DNA of 45,570 bases from JAJZIH01 sp021785265 (GTDB taxonomy: Bacteria > Pseudomonadota > Gammaproteobacteria > JAKAQQ01). The stretch is from the NCBI GenBank assembly GCA_027338645.1, contig DAHWSH010000060.1, positions 1-45,570 on the forward strand, read 5' to 3'. Positions 8,718 to 16,659 of this stretch are shown here, in pieces. The notes below the pieces were generated by a model. That model worked only from the letters and a program-made list of their open reading frames with translations. It made no database searches and was not told the origin of the DNA. The first letter of the stretch is position 1, and each line of letters begins with the position of its first letter. Both the position numbers and the translations under genes were made by a program.

Positions 8718-10871
8718 ATGAGTCGCTTCCGGAACTTACCCTCCAGTTTGCTCGTGCTCTGCGCCTGCGGAGGACTGGCCGCGCCGCTTCTGGCAGCTCA
8801 CCCGCTCGTCTATCCCAAGGCTTATCGGGACCGACTGGTCGCGAATTACTTCGGCACCCGTATCCCGGCTCCTTACCGGTGGATGGAGAAGCTGTCGAGC
8901 CCGCGCCTCGCCCGCTGGATTGCGGCCGAGAACCGGCTCACCGACGCCTACCTTGCGAAGCTCCCCCTGAGGCGGGTTTTCTACCAGCATCTCCGGGCGC
9001 TCTGGAACTATGCCAAGGAAACCCCGCCCGTCCAGCGTGGGCCCTGGCTCTTTTTCGACCGCAACTCGGGTCTCGAAAACCAGGCTGCGGTCTATGTTCA
9101 ACGCGGCCCCAAGGGCAAACCCCGGCTCATTCTCAACCCCAACCGGCTCTCGCCCAACGGCGACATTGCTCTCGCCGCCTGGAGCCCCTCGCCCAACGGG
9201 CGATATCTGGCCTACGCGCTTTCGGTCGGGGGATCGGACTGGGAGACGGTCCATGTCATGAACGTCCAAACCGGCCGGAATCTCCCCTATGTCGTGCGCT
9301 GGGTCAAGTTTTCCGGCCTGAGCTGGACCCGGAATAACGAAGGCTTTTTCTATTCCCGCTATCCGAAACCGCCGCCCGGCCGTGCCATCAGCGTGCGCCT
9401 GCGGGACCAGACGCTCTATTACCACTGGATCCGAAAACCCCAGTCCGACGATCAGGTCATCTATGCCCGTCCCGACCACCCGGAGTGGATCATCGGCGGC
9501 TCGGTCTCCGAAAACGGTCGCTATCTCTTTATCGACTTCCAGTTCCGCATCACCCGGAACGAACTGTATTACATGAACCTGGGCAACCCGATGAAGCCGG
9601 ATCTCCTGGCGCCGGTGCATCCGCTCTTCGTGAAGGACGATGCGTCCTATACCCCGATCGGCACCCGCGGCGGAACCGTTTTCGTCCAGACCGACAAGAA
9701 TGCGCCGATGGGCCGGATCATCGCCGTGACTCTCAGGCATCCCGCTCCGGCACACTGGCGGACCGTGATCCCGGAGCAGGCCCGCTCGGTTTTGGTCTCC
9801 GCCCATCTGGCTGACGGCCGTCTCCTCGTCCATCGCATGGTCGTGGCCAAGAGCCGGCTCGCCCTCTACAATCTCCACGGGTTCTGGATTCGGGCCATTC
9901 CCCTGCCGGATTCGATGGGGACAGTGGGTGGAATCTCGGCCCGCGCCCATTCTCCCGATGTTTACTATGCCTTTACCTCCTTTCTCCGGCCGGGGGAGAT
10001 CGCCCGTTTCAATGTCCCGAAGGCGCGAGCCTCCGTCTTTTTCAAGCCCGATGTCCTTTTCGATCCGGCCCATTACGTGGTGAGCCAGATCTTCTATCCA
10101 TCCACGGGCGGGGTCAAAGTGCCCATGTTCCTCGTGTACCGGAAGGGAATCCGGCTCGATGGCCATACGCCCACGATCCTTTATGGCTACGGGGGCTTCG
10201 ACATCACGCTGACGCCGCACTTCAGCCCGTCGGTGGCCACCTGGATCCGCATGGGCGGAATCTATGCCATGGCCAACCTGCGGGGCGGCGGCGTCTACGG
10301 CCAGGCCTGGCATGAAGCCGGCATGCTCGGCCACAAGCAGAATGTCTTCAACGATTTTGCCAATGCAGCCCGGTGGCTCATCCGGAACCGCTTCACCGAT
10401 ACGGCCCACCTGGGCATCATGGGCTACTCGAACGGGGGTCTCCTGACCGGTGCCAGCGTGACCCAGCAACCGCATCTCTTCGGTGCGGTCTACATCGGGC
10501 ACGGCGTGCTCGACATGCTGCGTTTCCAGAAGTTCTCGGGCGGTGAGTACTGGATCTCGGAATACGGCACCTCGTCCAAGAAGAAGGACTTCCGCTGGCT
10601 GTATGCCTACTCACCCCTCCAGAACCTGAAAAAAGGGGTCTGCTATCCACCCACCATCATCACGACCTCGACCGATGACGACCGGGTCGTGCCGAGTAAC
10701 TCGTACAAGTTCGCGGCCGAGATGCAATATGACCAGGGCTGTGCCAACCCGATCCTGCTCCATGTGGCTCACGCGACGAGCCATATTTACATGCCCACCG
10801 ACAAGGAGATCCGCCATGCGGCCGACAACTGGGGTTTCATCGGAACCGAGATCGGGATGCGGGTCCACTGA
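8718..10871 (+). CDS. Secreted prolyl oligopeptidase family serine peptidase (S9)
   Basis: A 717-residue protein with a signal peptide (MSRFRNLPSSLLVLCACGGL, cleavage probably after LLAAHP or just before). The N-terminal half is a beta-propeller (YPKAYRDRLVANYFGT, PYRWMEKL, NGRYLAYALS). The C-terminal half is an alpha/beta hydrolase. The nucleophile is S571 in GIMGYSNGGLL. The acid is in TDDDRVVP (D654 the likely residue). The histidine lies in HVAHATSH near the C-terminus, where this protein departs from the usual AGHG. The enzyme would cut short proline-containing peptides in the periplasm. A GAGGAG sits 8 bases before the ATG, and a TATATT at 8688-8693 may be a -10 box. Confidence 0.9.
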   Translation: MSRFRNLPSSLLVLCACGGLAAPLLAAHPLVYPKAYRDRLVANYFGTRIPAPYRWMEKLSSPRLARWIAAENRLTDAYLAKLPLRRVFYQHLRALWNYAKETPPVQRGPWLFFDRNSGLENQAAVYVQRGPKGKPRLILNPNRLSPNGDIALAAWSPSPNGRYLAYALSVGGSDWETVHVMNVQTGRNLPYVVRWVKFSGLSWTRNNEGFFYSRYPKPPPGRAISVRLRDQTLYYHWIRKPQSDDQVIYARPDHPEWIIGGSVSENGRYLFIDFQFRITRNELYYMNLGNPMKPDLLAPVHPLFVKDDASYTPIGTRGGTVFVQTDKNAPMGRIIAVTLRHPAPAHWRTVIPEQARSVLVSAHLADGRLLVHRMVVAKSRLALYNLHGFWIRAIPLPDSMGTVGGISARAHSPDVYYAFTSFLRPGEIARFNVPKARASVFFKPDVLFDPAHYVVSQIFYPSTGGVKVPMFLVYRKGIRLDGHTPTILYGYGGFDITLTPHFSPSVATWIRMGGIYAMANLRGGGVYGQAWHEAGMLGHKQNVFNDFANAARWLIRNRFTDTAHLGIMGYSNGGLLTGASVTQQPHLFGAVYIGHGVLDMLRFQKFSGGEYWISEYGTSSKKKDFRWLYAYSPLQNLKKGVCYPPTIITTSTDDDRVVPSNSYKFAAEMQYDQGCANPILLHVAHATSHIYMPTDKEIRHAADNWGFIGTEIGMRVH

Positions 10872-11484
10872 CGGGGCGGGGAGAACGCCCGGTCACCGCC
10901 TCCCCGGTGGGGGGGCGGCGCGGTGCACGAGCCTCGTCCTGTGGGTCCTTTCGGGAATCCTCCTCGGGACCCCGAGCGCATTCGCAGGATCGCGGTCAGC
11001 CGGTCCCGGGCCGGTCATCCGGCTTCCCGCGCGCGTCGCCCTGCCGGCACATCCGGCACCTTGGATCCGGCGGCTGGGCCATCTTTTGGGAATCCGCCAG
11101 GAGATCCCCGTCCCGGTCGCCCTCGAGATCCTGAAAGGAGCTTTCCATAAACCCTGGTCGAGCGATCCCCGGATGCGGAACCAGCTCGTTTGCCGTTTCC
11201 TCCCGGCGACGGGCAGCCATATCACGGATCGCCTCCCGCTCCACTGCACGACCAATGCCCGTCATCTGGAGATCATGGCACAAGGACCGGGACCGCTCCG
11301 ATCGGGCCTGGTCCTCGACATCTCGCATCGGGCTCTGAAGAAGATCTTCGGGGAACTCCCTTCCGCCCGGGGGACCGTGGAGTTCGATCTCGTGGCGGCC
11401 GGTCGGGTCCTCTCGCGCTGGATCCTCCGGAACGGAGATCTCGTCCGGATGGCTGATCCCGGCCGGATGAGCTCCGGCCGGTAG
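10816..11484 (+). CDS. Small secreted protein with two conserved cysteines (family member 1, start uncertain)
   Basis: No known domain is recognised. The reading frame contains an export signal (SLVLWVLSGILLG, then TPSAFA) followed by about 160 residues. It is clearly homologous to the protein encoded at 26808-27437: both share IPVPVALEIL..AF..PW, NQLVCRF, a later C-x-TN (LHCTTNARHLEI), and a C-terminal LDI..RALKKIFGELP...GRVLSRWILRNGDLVR block. The only in-frame ATG (10816) lies inside the prolyl oligopeptidase gene and would give a long basic leader. No good start with a ribosome site is visible next to the signal peptide, so the start may be non-canonical or damaged. The last residues (GRMSSGR) are encoded by sequence duplicated from the aldo-keto reductase 3' end and are not shared with the paralogue. 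Confidence 0.6.
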   Translation: MRPTTGVSSEPRSGCGSTDGAGRTPGHRLPGGGAARCTSLVLWVLSGILLGTPSAFAGSRSAGPGPVIRLPARVALPAHPAPWIRRLGHLLGIRQEIPVPVALEILKGAFHKPWSSDPRMRNQLVCRFLPATGSHITDRLPLHCTTNARHLEIMAQGPGPLRSGLVLDISHRALKKIFGELPSARGTVEFDLVAAGRVLSRWILRNGDLVRMADPGRMSSGR

Positions 11485-11551
11485 CGCGGACCGGAAATCG
11501 AGCCGGGCTCGAGTGCCCGACTGAGATTTTCAAGTTCGGTTGCACTGAGCC
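11395..11551. repeat. Left direct repeat flanking the hipBA insertion
   Basis: This segment joins the 3' end of the secreted-protein gene to an orphan copy of the aldo-keto reductase 3' end. Bases 11468-11551 match 13577-13660 with three mismatches in about 84, and 11395-11450 match 13476-13530 at roughly 80 percent with a small gap. On the minus strand the orphan part still reads LSATELENLSRALEPGSISG, close to the end of the real reductase (LSATELENLGRALAPGSISG). The two copies are in the same orientation and enclose an integrase scrap and hipBA. Confidence 0.85.
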
Positions 11552-11560
11552 AAAGAAGGA

Positions 11561-11650
11561 CTGCTGGTCTTTGGCACGTTCCCAGAGGTGCAGCTGGCGG
11601 AAGCACGGCAGCGAGGAGGTGATGCGCGCGTTTTGCTTCGCGACAACTAC
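11561..11650 (+). pseudogene. P4-type integrase arm-domain remnant
   Basis: Reading from 11561, the frame gives LLVFGTFPEVQLAEARQR followed by GGDARVLLRDN. The GTFPEV-LAEAR-R--AR-LL pattern is the signature of the N-terminal arm-type DNA-binding domain (DUF4102) of P4-like tyrosine integrases. Only about 30 residues remain, with no core or catalytic domain. It begins 10 bases inside the left direct repeat, where an integrase gene would be expected in an integrated element. Confidence 0.65.
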
Positions 11651-11791
11651 CGTGGCGCGAGAGCGCTCAGATGTGAATGGTCACCAACAGTCGGCGGTCC
11701 AAACCCCAAAGATCAAATCGCGGGTGAATGCCCCCGGCAGTTTTCCGGGGATCTTCTCGGCCCGCGGCTCCTAACCGGGGCTGGGCGTTTC

Positions 11792-11862
11792 ATACGGGCA
11801 AGCGTATCAAGCTTAAATATACGGTGGAGAGTATATTGCATTTATATACGCTTTAGCGTATA
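11792..11862 (+). promoter_or_regulatory. Operator/promoter region of hipBA-1
   Basis: A perfect inverted repeat TATACGC-TTTA-GCGTATA lies at 11845-11862, 29 bases before the hipB start. A weaker pair, ATACG-N6-CGTAT, is at 11792-11807. The TATATT at 11832-11837 could be a -10 box just upstream of the strong palindrome. HipB-type repressors bind paired palindromes of this kind and autoregulate their operon, so these are the likely HipB sites. Confidence 0.6.
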
Positions 11863-11890
11863 AACAAAGACATATTCAGGATCCGCCCCC

Positions 11891-12145
11891 ATGACAGAGC
11901 AAATCGCCAGAACCCCAAAGCAGATCGGCGCTGCCGTCCGCCGCCGACGCCGCGCCCTGGGGATGAACCAAAAGGGCGTGGGGACAAAGACTCAACTGCG
12001 GCAGGCCACGATTTCCGGACTGGAAGCCGGCGAGGCCGGCACACAGCTGCGCACATTGTTCAGCGTACTCACTGCGCTCAACCTGGAACTGGTCATCAGG
12101 CCACGGACCCAAGCCTCAACTGACAAGATTGAGGAGATATTCTGA
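11891..12145 (+). CDS. hipB: HipB-type antitoxin, XRE-family repressor
   Basis: An 84-residue helix-turn-helix protein. The HTH is recognisable in IGAAVRRRRRALGMNQKGVG followed by QATISGLEAGEAGTQLRTLF, with the SxxExG core and LRTLFSVLTALNLELVI typical of HipB. It should neutralise and tether the HipA kinase and repress the operon at the palindromes upstream. Its stop overlaps the hipA start (TGATG), so the two are translationally coupled. The -TQL- spacing after VGTK differs a little from E. coli HipB but the fold is evident. Confidence 0.9.
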   Translation: MTEQIARTPKQIGAAVRRRRRALGMNQKGVGTKTQLRQATISGLEAGEAGTQLRTLFSVLTALNLELVIRPRTQASTDKIEEIF

Positions 12146-13473
12146 TGGCGCGGCAACGCACACGCATCCCTCTAAATGTCTTCTTGAACGGTCGCCTGGT
12201 CGGCCGCCTGCAACGACGGACGAGCGGGGCCATTGATTTTGCGTATGACCGGACTTGGCTCGGCTGGGAACATGCCTTACCCGTTTCTCTCTCACTTCCG
12301 CTCCGCGAGGACAGGTACATCGGCGATCCGGTGGTTGCGGTCTTCGACAACCTTCTTCCTGATCACGATCAGATCCGCCGTCGCCTGGCCGAACGGGTCG
12401 GAGCTGCTGGCCACGATGCCTATAGCCTCCTTGCCGCTGTCGGTCGTGATTGTGTGGGTGCACTGCAGTTCCTCACGGATGGTGAAGAACCGGGCCCGGT
12501 CGGTAGTCTCTCGGGGCGCTCTCTAAAGGATAGGGAAATTGCCAACATCCTGAGCGATCTGAAGCGCACCCCCCTCGGTGTAGACGGAAGCGAGGAATTC
12601 CGTATTTCCCTGGCTGGAGCGCAGGAAAAGACCGCACTGCTCTACTGGCAGGACAAGTGGCAGGTCCCTCACGACACGACGGCAACGACGCACATCCTGA
12701 AACCGGAGATCGGGACCCTACCGAACGGGATCGACCTGACACAAAGCATCGAGAATGAGCATCTCTGCATGCGTCTGACGGAAGCGCTCGGGTTGCCGAC
12801 CCCCCAGACCCGGATGCAGGAATTCAGCGGAAAGCGCGCGTTGGTGGTGGAGCGCTTTGATCGCCGCTGGACGTCGGATGGCCGCCTGTTACGTCTACCG
12901 CAGGAAGATTGCTGCCAGGCATTATCCGTGCCGCCGACTCGCAAATATGAATCCGAGCGCGGCCCTGGTATCCGACAGGTGCTCGAACTTTTAAAAGCCA
13001 GCGACGAACCCGATTCAGATCAAAGACTATTCTTAAAGGCTCAGATCGTGTTTTGGTTGATCGGGGCAACTGACGGCCATGCCAAGAATTTCAGTATCTA
13101 CCTGCTTCCCGGCGGCAGATTCCACCTCACGCCGCTCTATGATGTCATGTCTGCACAACCCAACGTGGATGCAGGGCGTATCCAGCACAATCGCATGAAG
13201 CTTGCGATGGCGGTCGGTGACAGGCGGCACTACGGGGTGAACTCAGTGATGCCGCGGCACTTCCTGCAGACGGCTGTACGGTGCGGCCTCCCAGCTGAAT
13301 TCGCCCAGGGCATCCTGGATGAAATCCAGGCATGCGCCGAGAGGGCCATTGAGGCCACCTTAGCCGGGTTGCCTGCCGATTTCCCGGAAGCGCTCAGCGC
13401 ATCCATAATTGACGGTATTCGCCGACGCCTTCAGTTGATCGCCCAAGAAAAAAATGCCGGGTCAACGATCTAA
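12145..13473 (+). CDS. hipA: HipA-type serine/threonine kinase toxin
   Basis: A 442-residue kinase, the full family length. Residues 10-110 form the HipA N-terminal subdomain (LNVFLNGRLVGRL, FDNLLPD). S155 in RISLAGAQEKTALL corresponds to the regulatory autophosphorylated serine (S150 in E. coli HipA). K186 in THILKPE is the ATP-binding lysine. D310 in IGATDGHAKNFS is the catalytic aspartate and D333 in LYDVMS the magnesium ligand. All are intact, so the toxin should be active. The known HipA target is glutamyl-tRNA synthetase; the target here is inferred. It starts at the ATG overlapping the hipB stop. The module is enclosed by direct repeats. Confidence 0.93.
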   Translation: MARQRTRIPLNVFLNGRLVGRLQRRTSGAIDFAYDRTWLGWEHALPVSLSLPLREDRYIGDPVVAVFDNLLPDHDQIRRRLAERVGAAGHDAYSLLAAVGRDCVGALQFLTDGEEPGPVGSLSGRSLKDREIANILSDLKRTPLGVDGSEEFRISLAGAQEKTALLYWQDKWQVPHDTTATTHILKPEIGTLPNGIDLTQSIENEHLCMRLTEALGLPTPQTRMQEFSGKRALVVERFDRRWTSDGRLLRLPQEDCCQALSVPPTRKYESERGPGIRQVLELLKASDEPDSDQRLFLKAQIVFWLIGATDGHAKNFSIYLLPGGRFHLTPLYDVMSAQPNVDAGRIQHNRMKLAMAVGDRRHYGVNSVMPRHFLQTAVRCGLPAEFAQGILDEIQACAERAIEATLAGLPADFPEALSASIIDGIRRRLQLIAQEKNAGSTI

Positions 13474-13475
13474 GG

Positions 13476-13660
13476 GCGGCCGGATCCTCACGCGCGGGGT
13501 CCTCCGGGACGGAGATCCCGGCCGGACGGGAAAACGCCGGGAACCTCCTGATCTGGGTCAGCGATCGATCGACTTCATGAGCTCCGGCCGGTAGCGCGGA
13601 CCGGAAATCGAGCCGGGCGCGAGTGCCCGCCCGAGATTTTCAAGTTCGGTTGCACTGAGC
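13476..13660. repeat. Right direct repeat flanking the hipBA insertion
   Basis: Starting 3 bases after the hipA stop, this segment repeats the left copy in the same orientation. The first part (13476-13530) is a diverged, non-coding copy of the secreted-protein 3' end (for example TCCTCCGGGACGGAGATC against TCCTCCGGAACGGAGATC). About 45 bases without a left counterpart follow. The last part (13577-13660) is the true C-terminal coding end of the aldo-keto reductase. Confidence 0.85.
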
Positions 13661-14562
13661 TGGAGAGCGGCTGCGGCCACATTCTCCTCGAGGTACCGGC
13701 GCCGCTTGGTCCCCGGGATCGGTACGATGTCGGATCCCTGGTGGAGGATCCAGGCGAGAGCCACCTGGGCGGGGGTGACGGCCCGGGTTTGGGCCACCTC
13801 ACGGATGAGCGCAGTGGCCCGGACATTGGCCTCGTAGTGTTCGAACGAAAACCGGGGATCTCCGCGCCGGAAGTCGTCTTCCGGGTAGTCCTCGGCCCGC
13901 TTCGCAGTGCCGGTGAGAAAACCCCGCCCGAGCGGGGCGAAGGGGACGAGGCCGATCCCGAGTTCCCGGAGGGTGGGAAGGATCTCGGTTTCGAGATTGC
14001 GTTCCCAGAGCGAGTATTCGCTCTGCAGTGCCGAGACCGGACAGACGGCGTGAGCGCGACGGAGGGTGTGCGCGCCCGCTTCCGACAGCCCGAAGTAACG
14101 GACATGTCCCTCCCGGATGAGGTCAGAGACGGTACCGGCCACCTCCTCGATGGGCACTTGGGGATCCACCCGGTGCTGGTAGAGGAGGTCGATGTGGTCG
14201 GTTGCGAGACGTTTCAGCGATTCTTCGACCACAGTCCGGATATGCGCGGGGCGGCTGTCCAGACCCATCGTCTGGCCACCCTCGATCCGGAATCCGAACT
14301 TGGTGGCCAGGATCACCCGGTCCCGTCGACCCTTGAGAAAGCGCCCGAGCAACTGCTCGTTGGTAAACGGGCCGTAGACCTCGGCGGTATCCCAGAAGGT
14401 CGAGCCGAGTTCGAGCGCGCGCTCGAGCGTGGCCCAGGCTTCCTGGGCATCCGCCGGTCCGTAGGACTGACTCATCCCCATGCAGCCCAGGCCGATCGCC
14501 GGAACCCTGAGCCCTTGTTGGCCGAGTCTCCGTTCGGGTAGCGGGATTGGCGCCGGGCTCAT
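13558..14562 (-). CDS. Aldo/keto reductase
   Basis: A 334-residue NADP-dependent TIM-barrel oxidoreductase. The catalytic tetrad is complete: D58, Y63 (FWDTAEVYGPF), K88 (ILATKFGF) and H130 (DLLYQHRVDP). The AKR start GLGCMGMSQSYG and the C-terminal IPGTKRRRYLEEN cofactor loop are also present, as in the YajO/PdxI-like group. It overlaps the upstream alcohol dehydrogenase by 4 bases (ATGA), so the two form an operon that could reduce aldehydes stepwise. Its last 28 codons exist as a second copy on the far side of the hipBA insertion. Confidence 0.92.
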   Translation of the reverse strand: MSPAPIPLPERRLGQQGLRVPAIGLGCMGMSQSYGPADAQEAWATLERALELGSTFWDTAEVYGPFTNEQLLGRFLKGRRDRVILATKFGFRIEGGQTMGLDSRPAHIRTVVEESLKRLATDHIDLLYQHRVDPQVPIEEVAGTVSDLIREGHVRYFGLSEAGAHTLRRAHAVCPVSALQSEYSLWERNLETEILPTLRELGIGLVPFAPLGRGFLTGTAKRAEDYPEDDFRRGDPRFSFEHYEANVRATALIREVAQTRAVTPAQVALAWILHQGSDIVPIPGTKRRRYLEENVAAAALQLSATELENLGRALAPGSISGPRYRPELMKSIDR

Positions 14563-15614
14563 CGGGAAGTCCGCCGGAGGGATTCGAGGTCGATCACGAA
14601 GCGGTAATGCACGTCACCCCGTTCCATCCGGTCGTAGGCTTCGTTGACTTTCTGGATCGGAATGACCTCGACCTCGGCAGCCACATCGTGCGCGGCGCAG
14701 AAGTCGAGCATTTCCTGGGTTTCCCGGATCCCGCCGATCAGCGATCCGGTGAGATGCCGCCGTTTCATGATGAGCGATCCGGGAGCGAGCGGAGAGGGGG
14801 GTGGAACGCCGACTAGGATGAGCGTGCCGTCGCGTCGGAGGAGGTCGAGTGCGCCGTTGTAGTCGTGTGCGGCCGAGACCGTGTCCAGAATGAGATCAAA
14901 GCGGCCTGAATGTTTTTTGAGGGTATCGGCATCCGCCGTGTGCACGAAATCGTCCGCCCCGAGTTGCCGGGCGCCCGCGTGTTTTCCGGCCGAGTGACTC
15001 AAGACCGTCACGTGGGCCCCCATCGCCTTGGCCAGTTTGACGGCCATGTGCCCGAGCCCACCGAGACCCATGATCCCCACCCGGCGGCCGGGACCGGTCC
15101 CATGACGGCGGAGGGGAGAATAGGTCGTGATGCCGGCACAGAGCAGCGGTGCGGCGCGCTCACGGGGGAGCCCTGCGGGCAGTCTCAGGACGTAGTTCTC
15201 GTCCACCACGATCCGGGTGGAATAGCCGCCCTGGGTCGGAGTTTTGCCGTCCCGTTCGTAACCGTTGTAGGTAAGACTCATGCCTTCCGCGCAGAACTGC
15301 TCCTCGCCGGCGTGGCAGGCCTCGCAGTGGCGACAGGAATCCACGAAGCAACCGACGCCGACGTCGTCCCCGACCCGGAAACGCTGGACCGCCGAGCCGG
15401 TCGCCTGCACGGTGCCCACGATCTCGTGCCCGGGGACCATGGGAAAGATCGAGCGGCCCCATTCGTCACGGACCTGGTGGAGGTCGGAATGGCAGATCCC
15501 GCAGAAGGCGATGTCGATCACGACATCGTGGGGACCGGGTTCGCGCCGCTCGATTGTGAAAGGGGCCAGGGGGGTTAGGGGACCCTGTGCGGCATAGGCG
15601 GGGATTTTGGCCAT
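14559..15614 (-). CDS. Zinc-dependent alcohol dehydrogenase (YahK/cinnamyl-alcohol type)
   Basis: A 351-residue medium-chain dehydrogenase. Catalytic zinc ligands are C38 (FCGICHSD), H63/E64 (PGHEIVG) and C159 (LLCAGITTY). The structural zinc is held by C94, C97, C100 and C108 (DSCRHCEACHAGEEQFC). The Rossmann motif is GLGGLGHM. The set matches the NADP-preferring aldehyde reductases of the YahK/CAD group. It is the first gene of a two-gene minus-strand operon with the aldo/keto reductase. The ATG at 15614 follows GAGAG at a workable distance. Confidence 0.93.
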   Translation of the reverse strand: MAKIPAYAAQGPLTPLAPFTIERREPGPHDVVIDIAFCGICHSDLHQVRDEWGRSIFPMVPGHEIVGTVQATGSAVQRFRVGDDVGVGCFVDSCRHCEACHAGEEQFCAEGMSLTYNGYERDGKTPTQGGYSTRIVVDENYVLRLPAGLPRERAAPLLCAGITTYSPLRRHGTGPGRRVGIMGLGGLGHMAVKLAKAMGAHVTVLSHSAGKHAGARQLGADDFVHTADADTLKKHSGRFDLILDTVSAAHDYNGALDLLRRDGTLILVGVPPPSPLAPGSLIMKRRHLTGSLIGGIRETQEMLDFCAAHDVAAEVEVIPIQKVNEAYDRMERGDVHYRFVIDLESLRRTSR

Positions 15615-15761
15615 GAACAGACTCTCGATCGCATCGGGGTTCTATTTTATCGCCGGCTGGCCCTCCACGATGATGGGCTCACGATTCTTCCCGTCCTGTC
15701 CGGAGAAGACCCGATTAAAACCGCGAATATCCATGTATTCCTGCTTTCCTGCCTTGTCGGG

Positions 15762-15790
15762 GTGACAGTCCGAAATAAAGGGCGCATAAT
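15762..15790 (+). promoter_or_regulatory. Candidate csrA promoter
   Basis: GTGACA at 15762-15767 and CATAAT at 15785-15790 are separated by exactly 17 bases, each one mismatch from the sigma-70 consensus. The leader to the csrA start would be about 110 bases. The rest of 15615-15905 shows no gene. Confidence 0.55.
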
Positions 15791-15905
15791 ATAAGCAAGG
15801 TCTTAAGGCCATTCGGTCTCGCTTCCAGCGAATCCTTGAAATGTTTCGGACGGGGTGGGGCCATCCGTATGTTGTTATTTTGAAAGAGGTTTAAGGAGTT
15901 TATTC

Positions 15906-16181
15906 ATGCTTATTCTAACGAGACGAGTCGGTGAGACGGTCATGATCGGTGATGACGTGACGGTGACCATCCTTGGAATCAAGGGGAATCAGGTCCGGGT
16001 CGGAGTCAGCGCGCCCAAGGAAATTGCCGTCCATCGTGAGGAAATCTACGTCCGGATCCAGAGGGAACGGGCCCAGCAGGGGCTCACAGCGCTCTCCATG
16101 GGTCAGGTCGCGACCGGCCGCGGCGGCAATTTCAATCAGGAACCGGCTGATGAAGAATACGACGAGCGGCAGGAAGACTGA
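15906..16181 (+). CDS. csrA: Carbon storage regulator CsrA
   Basis: A 91-residue RNA-binding translational regulator. It starts at the ATG at 15906, preceded by AAGGAG at a 9-base spacing; an in-frame start 17 codons upstream lacks support. The N-terminus MLILTRRVGETVMIGDDVTV and the VHREEIY segment with the RNA-contacting arginine are textbook CsrA. The protein is longer than the usual 61-65 residues because of a glycine-rich then acidic tail (GRGGNFNQ to EEYDERQED), an extension of unknown role. A tRNA-Ser gene follows after 9 bases, an arrangement common in gammaproteobacteria. Confidence 0.97.
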   Translation: MLILTRRVGETVMIGDDVTVTILGIKGNQVRVGVSAPKEIAVHREEIYVRIQRERAQQGLTALSMGQVATGRGGNFNQEPADEEYDERQED

Positions 16182-16190
16182 TCGAGCTTA

Positions 16191-16282
16191 GGAGAGATGG
16201 CTGAGTGGTCGAAAGCGCTCCCCTGCTAAGGGAGTAAGGGTGATTAAGCCCTTCGAGGGTTCGAATCCCTCTCTCTCCGCCA
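16191..16282 (+). tRNA. tRNA-Ser (anticodon GCU)
   Basis: A 92-base class II tRNA with CCA encoded. The acceptor stem pairs GGAGAGA with TCTCTCC. The anticodon GCT is at 16225-16227. The long variable arm (GGGTGATTAAGCCC) is typical of serine tRNAs, and the T arm contains GGTTCGAATCC. The 3' end is a common integration site, and an integrase fragment abuts it here. Confidence 0.97.
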
Positions 16283-16600
16283 GGTCATTTTTCGCGACGC
16301 GCGCATCGACGTGGGTCAAGAACTCATTGAACACGTCGTTGCACGTTCGCTTGACCGGCGCACCTGCCAATTTTCTCACGAAACGGTAGTCGGGGAATTC
16401 CTCTGTGAAAACAAACGTGCCTCGGGCTATACGCTCCTTGATGCCCTCGAGCTGCACGAGAGCACGTCGCAGATTCCCCTCCGTCGGAGTGCGCTTGAGC
16501 GTCGGGCGATAGCGCATACCCTCGAATTAAAAGTCGAATTGAATACGGTCCTTGCCGAGGGGGCTTACACCGCTATGGACAGACTTGCGACCAAAGGCTC
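16283..16600 (-). pseudogene. Phage-type tyrosine integrase N-terminal fragment (nonsense and truncation)
   Basis: Read leftward, the frame gives SGVSPLGKDRIQFDF, then a TAA at 16527-16529, then FEGMRYRPTLKRTPTEGN, LRRALVQLEGIKERIARGTF and CNDVFNEFLTHVDARVAKND. This is the arm DNA-binding domain (DUF3596 type) and the start of the core-binding domain of a phage integrase. The in-frame stop interrupts the conserved start, and the frame meets the tRNA-Ser CCA end before any catalytic domain. The remaining tail, read antisense through the tRNA, is not protein. This marks the edge of an old element integrated at tRNA-Ser. Confidence 0.75.
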
Positions 16601-16659
16601 GCGCTCAGTTCGCTTTCTTCTTCATTGAAGCACCCTCCCTGCTCAGTTTGGGCGCATCT

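Noticed and set aside
8736..10502. Long minus-strand open frame opposite the prolyl oligopeptidase gene
   Set aside because: Antisense shadow of an enzyme whose catalytic motifs are complete on the plus strand.
16188..16281. Minus-strand coding sequence ending REGFEPSKGLITLTPLAGER and continuing through the tRNA
   Set aside because: This is the antisense of tRNA-Ser read as protein, a well-known artefact at serine tRNAs; only the part beyond 16282 is real integrase sequence.
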